From Hyposmocoma kahamanoa (Eukaryota > Arthropoda > Insecta > Lepidoptera > Cosmopterigidae): DNA of 64,000 nucleotides. Under the pieces are notes generated by a model. The model saw nothing but the letters and a program-made list of their open reading frames with translations. It was not told the DNA's origin and did not search any database. The stretch covers positions 356,829 through 420,828 of the forward strand of contig NW_020653855.1 of the NCBI RefSeq assembly GCF_003589595.1, in the 5' to 3' direction. Position numbers and translations under genes: made by a program. Below are positions 1-12,400 of this stretch, piece by piece. The stretch's first letter is position 1, and each line of letters opens with the position of its first letter.

Positions 1-200
1 ATTAAAAAAAACCGACCTCAAAACTTCGTGTTAAAGTTTTATTGAGATCGGTTACCAGAAAGTGCACAAAACGGGATTCATCCCCTAGTTTGCCACCCCT
101 AGAGGTAAAATATTTTCTTCAAATTTAAATGTGACCACTACTAAGGTCTTTCCAATAAAAAAGAATCTTCAAATTGGTTCACAAATAGTGTAATTGCGTA
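1..200 (-). repeat. Dispersed repeat family A (GAGGTCGGTTTTTTAGTA end), copy 1
   Basis: Reverse-oriented copy of the family seen at 13150-13620, 19377-19545, 20112-20310 and 59519-59720. Shared blocks are the rule ..accgacctcaaaa.. at one end and a ..tcacctctaagggtggc.. core. The 13.4 kb and 19.4 kb copies are nearly identical, so the family is young. It ends about 75 bases before the first exon. No coding capacity. Confidence 0.7.
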
Positions 201-276
201 AAATACATTTTAAAAAAATCCAATTGAGAACCTCCATTTTTGAAGACCGCCTTAACAATATTTTAAATAATTTCAG

Positions 277-461
277 GTGTATCTATGATCGAAAAGTATC
301 CGGATTACCGAACCTATCCGAAAAGATAACCCCGGCACTTCTGGAAGACGAGGAGGAGTACATTCTTCTAATCACCGACTACGTGCACCATCTTTCTATT
401 ATTGCTGACGATTCGATTAATTGCGGGCCGGTGCTCAACTGGTTGCAGATGGATAATAAAG
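277..461 (+). CDS. CdGAPr: CdGAPr exon a: C-terminal half of PX domain
   Basis: Acceptor tttcag ends at 276 and donor gtaatt starts at 462. The exon begins with the last base of a split codon and codes 61 residues, from CIYDRKVSGLPNL to NCGPVLNWLQMDNK. The INCGPVL..W...DNKG block is typical of the PX-to-SH3 linker of ARHGAP32/33. The exon ends in phase 1. Confidence 0.92.
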
Positions 462-3400
462 GTAATTTTTAAATTATCATACATGCATGTCGCACATGAC
501 AACTAACATAGTATTATCTCAAAATGGCTTCAAGTTATATTAATATTACCTATTTAGTTTTAAGTGTTGGCCTGTCACTTTGAAATTAAATCGTATATGA
601 AAGACACGTCATTATAGCGAAATTTTGGAGATAAATTATTAATATAAAATATAATATAACGCAATATTTGAGATAATACTATGCTAGTTGCCAAGTGCGA
701 TGTGTACCCTTTACGTCCCTTTTCCCGAAGAGGTTATACGATAAAACTGAAGACGATACTACAGAAGAAAAAAGTAAGAGAATTGAAACTCTCCGCCCTT
801 CCGGTGGTAACCTATCATCACAAACTCGAATTTTTTTTTCGAAATTACGTTTATTCGAATTTTCATTACACCGAAAACTGAATTATGACGAAACCGTCGT
901 TCTTTCAGGATATGTTAGATGTTTATCGCAAAGACACGATTAGGTTCGGTTAGGTTTGGTTAAGTTAAATTAAAAAGAAAAAAAACATTTTCGTCTCAAA
1001 GTTACTTTCGAGGTTATGAAAGTTCGAGCACACGTTATTTCTTGAAACTGTCATTTCGGAGCACTGATAGGTAACCATTTACATACCGCACCACCCCCGC
1101 ACATTGACGGTTACATTGACTGAACGACAACAAGGCTAGTCGTTTTCGCTCCAAGACGGCTTTGATATTTGAATATAGTTTTCATTTATTCATTACGAAA
1201 CTTGTACGTTAATATACAACATCATTGTACGTTACTATTTATAATGGTCGTGAATTGTGCTGTGTACGGCTGTTTATAATAATCTAAACGGGATAAAGAG
1301 AGGAGTTTCTTTCATTTTCCGAAAAGATGAAACGAAGATGACAAAAATTCAGTTATTGTTGTCTTCCATGGACCTGATAGATCAATGTTTTCTTCGTTTA
1401 TTTAGTGCAGAGTAATATATAATACAGATTTATTATGTCAATATAATGATAAACAATTACTAGAAGATTCTCGTGTTTTCAATTTGTATTGTCGATAATT
1501 ATTACGTAGCGAATATACCTAATTATAAACTAGGTAATGATGAACTTGGATACGCAATTTCAAATAACTTAATAAATATAATATAATATATATATTTCAA
1601 ATAATATAATAAAAGTAATTAACTTTCGACCGTTGTATGGAGTGTCCGGGGTGTGACGATACTTAACATTTTTAAAATGTAATTAGTTAAGTGGACTATA
1701 CTACGATTTCTTGCCTCGTTGTTATCAATAAACTATTGCAAGTTCGACGTTTTATATTGAAATTTCATTGTTCAATGTGCTGCCATCTAGCGTTTAATGA
1801 CTGAACAACGACCAATTCGAGATGTTTACTAAGTCTCCAAAAAAGAAGCAACCATATTGCAGCAGTTTTAGGTTTAGTTTCGTGTAACAAAAAACAATAT
1901 TACGATAAACAGAAAATTTATTAAAATTAAATAAAATAAGACTTAATGATGATACGAAACAGCACCATAGATAACGTTACAAGTGCCACTATAATTTTTG
2001 CATTTCAAAGTAGCAAAACAAGGCATTTTCCTATGATTTTCGGGTTTTGCAAGAGATAATTGACACGACAGTAACGTGTAAAGCGAAAAAGGCGGGCTGA
2101 GCTCAAGTTTGCGGAACTCTCCGAATTGTTGGCACACGTGCCACACAAACTAAGCACTCCTACTCTGCCCTCGTAACGAAAAACGGCACAACTATGCGTA
2201 CTTTAAAAAGCAGTTGTACCTTTTTTCGTTCTGAGGGCAGTACTGTATCTGTTTGTTCTGTGCATTCCAAGCTATCATGATCCATTATCATATAAATACT
2301 TGTTGTTTCTCCAGGGCACAAATTGTTAGTAGCGAACGAAGACTCGTCGTCAATAAACACACCGGCTGTCGCAGCGGCGTACTCGGTACGCAAGTACGTG
2401 TCGCAGGCTAGAGACGAGATCAGCTTTGAAGTTGGGGATATGATCTCTATTATTGACATGCCTGGTTAGTAAATATATTATACGAACTGTAAACAACATG
2501 ATACACAAACTGTGATCTATATAACATACGGACTGTAAACTCTCCTATACACAATCTGTTAGCTACAGAATACGTGAATTGTAAACTATACAGTACACGA
2601 ACTGTAAACTACACAGTACACGAACTGTAAACTACACCAACTGTAAACCATACTTTCCCTGGTCCCTACCCCCAGTGGTCGCAGAAGAGTCTTAGAGTGG
2701 CGGTAGTGGCCTCGCTAGTGAGGGCATTGATGCTGTCCAGAGGATACTACCGCATTTGAAAAGAAACTGAATTATATAAACTACACTACATATATATAAT
2801 TCTTTATCCTTGTGAGATTTTGTGAAAAATACGTGTTTTCAATATTTTTTGTGGTGGTGGGCGTTCAAGAAACTCCATCTTGGAGAAGAGGGACCAGAAG
2901 GGCCAACCCCAAATAAATGGAAATAAGACCAGGCAAAAGAAGAAAAAGAAGGTGGTGGGAGTTGAAATTTATTTTATCTTGCCTAAGTGGGCGCTAACCG
3001 AAATAGTTTGGGAACTGGGAATGTATGCTGTAAACTATTACAACACACGAACTGTAAACTACAATACACATACTGTAAACTACACAATACACGAACCGTA
3101 CATTCTTCAATGTAGGTACGAAATATGAATTACACATGACCAGTCATTTTTCTCAAAGGAATCTGCCTTATGAATAAGCAGTAGAGTTTAATCAATATAA
3201 CGATTTCATGCGTAATATGCTTAACTGTGACATACCTTTGACATATTGTTAACATTCAAATTACAGGTCCTCAAGAATCCCTCTGGTGGCGTGGTAAACG
3301 TGGTTTTCGTGTGGGTTTCTTTCCTCGACATTGTGTTGCCGTCATTGGTGATAAAGTGCCCAGGCATATGACGCAGCCGCCGCCTATCGTAGGGTGAGTA

Positions 3401-6400
3401 TTGACCATCGTGCTCGACCAATCAGAGCGCAGCATTTTGTAGCGCAATATAGCTTTTTGCTGTCTGATTGGTCGATACGCCTCGTGGACACTAACGTGAT
3501 GTGACGGGTCACATCGCATTATCACCCTTACATCGCCAGAGAGTCTAACATCACTTTGCACTTTTGAGCCAGACTGGCACACTAAATTTTATACAAATAG
3601 TCCACACTGCATTATCAACCTTATTTTCATGGTCATAGAGTCCAATTTTACTTTGAATTGTCTACCCACATCTCCATTTTCTATTATTTCAAATTTCAAA
3701 ATAATAATAATGTTCTATAGTCCAGTTGTTTAGGTACCTAACTAAATGTAAACAATCTTGATACGTCTTTTTATTGAAACATGTACTTTACAAATCAATA
3801 GGCATGCAATTTCATACGAAGCTACGTACTTGTATTTTGTATTTGAAGGTAAGTAAAAATCATTTTATAAATGTATATTTCATTCAATAGACATCTCAAG
3901 ATTGTTTACATTTAGTTAAGTACATAAACAAATGGACTATACACAACCACACCAATTACACTAGGTCTGAAACCAGAGAATTTCCTGTACACCCTAACAC
4001 TCAGGGCAGAATCAATTAAGAAAAATTCGTTTCTTAATTCGTTTGTATTGAATTCGGAACCTCGTCCATCCAGCGCCCACGGTGCAAAACTTTGGGGTCG
4101 TATATATACGCAAACATGTTTAATAGTATACAATTTGTGAGGCGGTATATGTATGTGGTTTATTTTCTTTATTATAGTTCAGTGGCAGTAGCTCCCATCA
4201 AGCCCGTGCTGCGGAAGCACGGCAAGCTGATCTCGCTGTTCCGGTCGTTCATCCTGTCGCGGCCGTCGCGGCGCAGCCTCAAGCAGCAGGGCATCCTTCG
4301 AGAGAGGGTCTTCGGCTGCGACCTTGGGGAGCATCTGCTCAATTGTGGACATGAAGGTACCACATACTTGACCCCTTCTGTTCCGTACTCAGAACTGTTT
4401 TAATGAGTTTCAAAAAAGAACGTATTTTCGCTAATTGAAAGTCTCCTTGAACGCGTCACTGTGTACCTGAGACCTGAGTGTAAATTTGTAATAATTCACA
4501 CTTAACTACCGCGTTTGCGTTAAGTTTTTTGTTTGGATCTTGATTATATAGGCATACGCAAAAGACTTTCAACGACTTTCCTATATAATGACATGTTTAT
4601 GGTGCGTCTGGTAAGTTTGCGGATGCACGCACTGACTGTTTGTGTTATACACTAATGCGTAAAAAAATTGTGCCAGTGAGACGCAGAATGCAGCATCCTG
4701 AGGACATTAGCTGAGAGACCGGACAGTGCTTTACAAAGGCATTGGGTATCGGCTCTGATAAACCCTCACGCTGAACGTGTTTGTTTTACATATATGGACT
4801 CTTTGTGGTCTAAATAAATAAGAATTGAATTTAATTATATAGTTATATAGTTTAAGTTAAGATCTTACATTATTTGAAAAGTTAGACTAAGGTCGCAGAA
4901 CAGAATAACGTTAATAACGTTAACATGATTAAACGAAATGTTACATAATAGATATAAAGCGATTTGGAACAAAAAGGACTACTTAAAAACAACGTAAAAT
5001 ATTAAATATGACGCTCCTTAAACGTTCTACTGCCTCCTGATTGGTTAAAATATAAGCGGTACTTGGCCAATCATAGACACTTCTATTCTATCTCTTTTTT
5101 TTTTGTTTTATGGCGTTTGTTGGGCATTCGTTTGAGTTTTGATGTCGTGGATTGTTAACAAAATGTGTTTCATTATTTTAGTTTACTCGTACAAAAAGTA
5201 TTGTATGCAATCATTACATAATTAAGTCTTGAAATCTCGTACGTCACTCGATTTTAGGAACCCTCCTTATGCTACAATTCCATAAAATACTATTTCATCA
5301 CACTTGCTCGTAAATGGTATGATTGCATGATGGCTAACTTAACTATAACGCCCCAAATAAAACTTCTGGCCTTCATTATTTCCATTACAGCCGTGATCGG
5401 TGAGGAGATTTTTTTTTAAATTGTAGCACGACATACTTCCTTACATATCAGGTTGAAGTTCAAGTAAGGAGTTACTTTACAGAAATTTAATTGCAAATAA
5501 ACCAAATACTACTTAAATATTATTAACAATGTCTCATAATTGATTTTAATTAATTTCTGTATAAAAATTTCGGATATTTTTTTACAATCCATCATGGCTG
5601 TGTATGCGTGTTTGCTTTTTACATTTTAGTTCGAGTTGTATTGTGTATGAAGGAATTAAAAGAAAAAAAATCAAAAACCCAAATCCATAATTGTTATGTT
5701 GTGAACCATATTTATATTGTATTTATTTCCTCGCAAATGTGATTAAAAAGCATTGTATATCACGGACGATAAAAGAATACAAACTCGACTCGAGTTTATT
5801 AAAGTCCTCAAAGCCTTCGGCTTTGGGCTTCTAGTAGGTCTTCGTTACTAATATCTTATTTACCGTCCTTTATAATATCAAGTGACGGGACGAACAAGTC
5901 GTGCGCCTGATGGTAAGCTACATACTGGTCCATAACAGTTGCAGTGCCACTCAGAGCTTCAAATCGCAAAGATCTGAGGGCACTGCCACTGCGCCCGTCA
6001 CCCTGAGACAAGTTGACAAGTCCCATGTGCCTGTAATTTCACCAGGACCCTTACTACCCTTCAAAACCGGAACACGGCAATGCTGACATTACTGTTTGGT
6101 GGCAGAAATAGGCAAGGTGGCAGTCATCGATTATATAACCAGAAATAGAGACGAAATAAGGGCCATACGTTCCTGGTAACTCATCAGTGATACAGCACTT
6201 ATCAATTCTTGTTTGCACTGAAATTCAGACAGCGCCAACAACTGACCTGTGTGTACTTCTCCGTATATTCCAAAAATATTCTGTATTTATTGTAATAAAG
6301 ATAATATCTCTAACAATGGCGTGCTGTTCCATTCCCCACACCACATGTGGGGAAAATCAGCAAAACATCTAATTACAAAACAAACGCAATCAAATTTTAG

Positions 6401-9400
6401 TATGTAACTTTGCAATTTTAGTCTATTATAGCAAAGCTCAAGTTAACTGGACGATTTGTAGTGAAACAATTGACAACACACGTCAATTGTTTCGAATTCG
6501 GACTGGCCAATCTGAGCGCAGTTGTCACCGTAATGATTTGGCAGAATAGTTTTCAAACAAGTTAAATGTCATTTCGTCTCTATTTCTGGTTGACTCGACG
6601 GTGGCAGTACGTGTCTGGACGACCTCTCACAAAGACTGATGTGTAAAGCGGGCTCTGGTTTGTCGCAGTGCCGCTGGTGCTGGTGGAGTGCGCGGGCGCC
6701 ATCGAGGCGCGCGGCGCCGTGGACGGCGTGTACCGGCTGTCGGGCGGCTCGGGGCTCACGCAGCGCCTGCGCCAGGAGTTCGACTCCGGGGCGGCGCCCG
6801 ACCTGTCGGCCGCGCCCGTCGTCAGGGACCCGCACGCCGTGGCCTCGCTGCTGAAGATGTACTTCCGGTGAGCCTCCTCCTGCCTCATCAATATATCGTC
6901 GCCGTACTTTCTCAAACTCGTATCTTAACGCACAAACTTACTGAAATGCAAAAAATGGATTGTACATACAAATTTTGCAGGCTGATCGTTTCACATCACG
7001 GTTAGTTCGTATTCACACGCTGGCTTTTGCCTTTACTTAAAGTAATGCATCCAAATTAACCGCCTTGATCATTGACTTACAAAAAAAAATGTCCCAAGTC
7101 AACCTATTTAAACGTAGTGACATGTAAAGGAATATGAAAAAGCTAAAACGTTGAATTTAAATTGTAATGTCATCGCAGTACTGTCTAATTTTGCTTGCTT
7201 CGCTGTCAGTCGAACAAACGAAGACTAAAGCGTGAATGACGCTCTGTATACGATTTTAACGCCCTATAAGTTCGGACACTTTTTAGCGCGGACCCGACGT
7301 CCATATAATTGTAAGTCAATGGCCCTGATAAAAAAATTTAAATAAATAGAAAGTTTTGCCATCTCCTGAATCACTCTTTATAAGATACGAGTTTGAGAAA
7401 TCGATGTCGACATCGGTATGCCATATACAATACACAATGTTTAATTTTGTAATACACAGCACTAATTTATCAAATCTATCAAATTACACTAAAAATAATC
7501 TAGAATGATCCCTGTGACTGTTCATAAAAATCTACACAATACATTACTTGTAACGACGTGCACTAATTTACGTATTTCATAAAAGTATTTTTATAGCCTT
7601 TGTTTTAGTAAATACATTACAGTTTTTGCCAGACTGCCACGCAGAGGTCCTAGGTTTGATTCCCAGGCCGGGAGAAACATGTGTATGGCCTACATTTATT
7701 TCTCTCGTGAGTTTGGTTGTGATTTGTGGTTGTCTATTTGTGTGTGTCCATAGCACCTGCGATACAGGGTTTCTATATTGCGGGACAATTAAAAAAATTA
7801 AAAAAAAAAAACAAAAAAACCAGACCTTAGATATATATAAGTTTCTTTTGTGAAAGTTAATAAAGACTTTTTTTTTAACTGACATTATTACATGTTCACA
7901 GTGAATTGCCCAACCCGCTATGCACGTACCAGCTGTACGAGAGCTTCGTCTCCGCCGTACAACAGCCAGACGAGGCTTCCAAACTTAGAGCCGTACGAGA
8001 TACTGTTGTCAAGCTGCCACCGCCGCATTACAGGTTTTTATTATTATTATTTTTTGTAATACTAAGTAATGGGACGAACAAGTCGTGTACCTGGTGGTGA
8101 GCGACACGCCTGTCTATAACAGTAGCAGTGCTACTCAAAGCTTTAAATCACAACGATCTCAGGGGCACTGGTACAGCGCCCGTCACCCTGAGACATAAGT
8201 TGACAAGTCCCATATGCCTGTAATTTCACCAGCTCCCTTATCCTTCCAAACCGGAACGCAGCAATGCTCACATTACTGCTTGGCGGCAGAAATAGGTAAT
8301 TTCAGGCACATGGGACTTGTGAACTTATGTTTCATGGTGACGGGTGCAGGTACAGTGCCCTCAGATCTTTTCAATTTAAAGCTTTGAATGACACTGCAAC
8401 TCTGCTTAAAGGTATTCATATTCATTTATTTGCATTTCATATGGATGATAAACTTATATGTCGACCCGTCCTACGTAAAGTATCGTATGTCGAAATTACC
8501 AAGTTTAAAGGGAAGCGTTTTAAAGTTCTCCGTTTTATTCGGCAAAGCTCGTTACTCAAATAGTGATCATCTAATACATCATTTAACCGATATCTAGGAT
8601 TTTATGATACTCTATGTGAGTAATGAGCTTTGTCGAAAAAAACTGAGAAATGCTAAAGTCACGTGTTGTGCTTATTTCAGTGAATTCAGAATATTTAAAA
8701 GGCTCCTCTCCTCCATCGACATACGATACTTTACGTCGGAGGGGTCGACATGTGATACCCTGTAAGGGTGTAGCAAAGTTACAATGGAATTTAAATACAT
8801 TGCAAGCTTGAACGTAGTTAATTAGTTTAGATAGATTAGTGTAGATAATTAATTATATTAAGATTCTATAATTATTAATAAATATAATTATTACACAATA
8901 TTTTTATCTTAAAATTAATTAAATTATTATTTTTATAATTCTTAAACATTTTTATTACTATTACATTTATTTTACTCTTATGGTTAGGCGTATCGCTTAC
9001 CACCACACGCAATGGTGTATTGTATATTAAGGGCGGTAAATGAGGAATTGCGGAGGAGACTATTAGAAGTCGAAGACAGGGCTTTCGGAGTCGAGGTTCG
9101 TAATTCCCTTGCCACCCGCGAAACATGCAGTAAATAGTATGATTGCTTGCAGGCTAACTTGACTGTAATGCCCCAAATAAAACCCTCGGGCCTTTTTTAT
9201 TTTCATTACAGCTATGGTCGGTATCATACCTGTGGCTCTAGTGAATAGGGGTACAAGTAAAAAAAAGCCAACTTTGCAATGAATCGCAAATAACAGTTAA
9301 AGCTTAATATGATATTTAGCGTTAAGTGTTTTTCGCGTTTCCTTGTAAAGTGGACTTTTTGACGTGTCTTTTTCAATAGAGCCACAGTACTAGCACATAA

Positions 9401-12400
9401 TTAGAAAAAGTGCTTCGTTTGTTAATATATAATTATATATTTTTAGTGTTGTTTTTAGTGTTGGAAGATGTGAAGAGAATGATAAATTTGAAAAAGACGC
9501 CTATAAAATAAAGTTACAAATTTATGAAGTTATAAATAATAATAATAACGCACACACTCAACATAGCCCCGCACTAGGGGAAACTCTGTGTCGCGGGTGC
9601 CATGGACACATATAGACAACCACAAATTACACTCAAAGTCACGAGAGGAATAAATGTAGGTCATACAAATATTTCTCCCGGCCCGGGAATCGAACCTGGA
9701 ACCTCTGCGTGGCAGTCAACGGCATGGCAACCATTTGGCCACAGAGGCAGTTAAAATTAATGAATTCGACTTATGTGCTTTAGTCATTGACTTACAATTA
9801 TATGGACGTCGGGTCCGCGCTAAAAAATGTCCGAACTTATAGGGCTTTAGTCTTCGTTTGTTCGACTGACAGCGAAGCAAACAAAATCAGACAGTACTGC
9901 GATGACATTACAATTTAAATTCAACGTTTTAGCTTTTTCATATTCCTTTACATGTCACTACGTTTAAATAGGTTGACTTGGAAGATTTTTTTCGTGATTT
10001 TTGTATTAGACCCGTCGTCCATTTATTTGTAAGTCAATGGCTTTAGCCAGTAGATATATTAATGCAAATGAATGTTGTTGGATTTTGACCTATGTGTTTT
10101 AGTTCGTCCGCCCTAGATTTAAGTTAGTGATGAAAGAGACAGTCTTTTAAGGCGTTTTATAACGACTCGACTCCATTTTACAGGACTCGACTCTAAAATT
10201 AAGTTAAAATTAAATTACTGGGGATTCGAGTGTTTATTAATAAGACTCGGTCGTTATACTAAAAGACTCAAAAGACTTGAACGACTTGAAAGATTTGAAC
10301 GACTCGAGTTGTTTGCAAAGTACTTATACCTATTTTATGTCTTATTAAACCCGAAGTTTATAAATAAAAATGACGTAAGTAGTATGTAGTAAATAATCAC
10401 GTTTATTTAATTACCTTGTGGGTGGAAATAAAATCATAAATATAATAATGACTCTTGGGGCTATGAGGCGCCAGTCGTTTTAGTCCTACAAGTCTTTTGA
10501 GCTTCCTAGGGTTAAAAGACTAGACTAGTTGAGTAGGTTTTTAAAAGGCCTTAAAGACTGAGTCTCTTTCATCACTAATTTAAGTGCATTGGATTTTTTC
10601 GACGTCTGCAGCATTGTCCGACTTCAGCCAGCGGATGAGTGGGAGTGTTTCGGTTTTGAGTGAAAGTGGGTCGGTGTCGCAGGACGCTGGCGTACCTGAT
10701 GCGGCACCTGCGGCGCGTGTCGCTGCTGGGCGCGGCCACGGGCATGACGGCGCGCAACATGGCCATCGTGTGGGCGCCCAACCTGCTGCGCTCGCCCGCG
10801 CCGCAGCACGCGCTGCAGGGCGTGGCCGTGCAGGTGCGCCTCCCCTCGCAGCACCAGGCCTAGCGTGCTACACTCCTGCAATTCCTTGCAACCCCTGCAA
10901 ATTCCAAATAATCACTCGTCGTCCGAGTAAATTAATTTGCTACTCCGCGAACGAATATTTTTTCATGTTAATTAACTGCACTGGTAACGCCAGATAGTTT
11001 GTCTGAGCTCGCATCTCCTTTTCCTTTCCCATCCTAATCCGTACTACTGCGTGTGTAGCGTTAAGATTGGAACGCGTACGCAAGTGGCGTTATTGGTGGT
11101 CGGCCGCAAGTGAAGTGGTGAAGCGCTACGCCCGAGCCCTTCGACGTTTCGGACAGTACCACCAACCGGTGGTAGCACGGCTTCCCTTCCTTTTTCCTTG
11201 CGAGCTCACGTTTCTAGCATCTCTCCACGAGCTTTCGAAGGTATTAATTTTTTTCGTATAGCGTCACCATGCATGAAAAATAAATAAATAAATAGATTAT
11301 AATATAATTATTATAATCTATTTATTTATTATATAGATAAATAAATAAAAAATATAAATAATTAGATATAGATAAATAATTTTTTTTAAATATTCAACGC
11401 AAGCGCACCTATTTTACACGATTTAACCTTCACTGGGTTCGCGAAGTAGCAAATTAATTTACTTCCATTTATATTAACATGGACTTCCCGCAAAGTAACG
11501 CCTGAATTTATTAATTAATCACATAAGTGACATTTTCCACAAAAAAAAACTCCAAGTTATGTACCAGTTGAAAGAAATCCACCATCTTTCTACAGATAAA
11601 AAGCTTTTTTGTTATTGAGTTTCACGATAATAATTTTCTTACCATGGGTATACAAATTAGAGACTTTTTGTGGAATATCGATGCTTTACTTGCTCAAACT
11701 GAGAGACATGGCAAAACTTTCTATTTATTTTAAATTTCTTATCAAGGGTGTTAATTTGGATGCTTTACTTTAAGAATGTGCAAAAACCAGTGTGTGAATA
11801 TGAAGGAAATATGATGTGAAATCAGCCTGCAAAATTTGTCCACAAAACAATCCATTTTCTGCATTTCAGTAACTTCGTGCTTTAAGATATGAGTTTGAGA
11901 AAGTAAAGCGACGATTTGTCACTTATGTGGTTTTACCTTTAAACAGATGATTTCTTCCATAGTTAAAATTTTTACATTTGAAAACGTCATTTTTTAAGCT
12001 ACTGCCCGTTCACTGACCTCGAGCAAGGAACTCTAGGGATTGCTCTTTTCAAATGAACTTAAATGCTACGGAATACACTTTGAATCATAATTGTGTGGAA
12101 TCAAGACTCATGTTGTCTTTCCATAAATCTTTGTCTAACAAATACTCTTCAATTTTGGAACATGACTTTTCAATTAAAATACTTTTAATGGACCTAAGGA
12201 CCTAACGAACCTAGGAAATGGTCATCTTAGTGCTCCGGAATGTTATTGTAAAAACGTATACAGTTCCCCATAAATCTCTAAACAAAATTCAAAATTAACA
12301 GGTAAATGATATAAATAAATTGTCGTTTTGTGGAATATCCGAACAATAATCTTATAAGTCACATTTTGACTTGTTCTTCTTTTTTTTATATAGCTATTGG

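Noticed and set aside
6569..7005. Several frames over 6569-7005 on both strands
   Set aside because: All are out-of-frame readings of the GC-rich arginine-finger exon 6669-6867.
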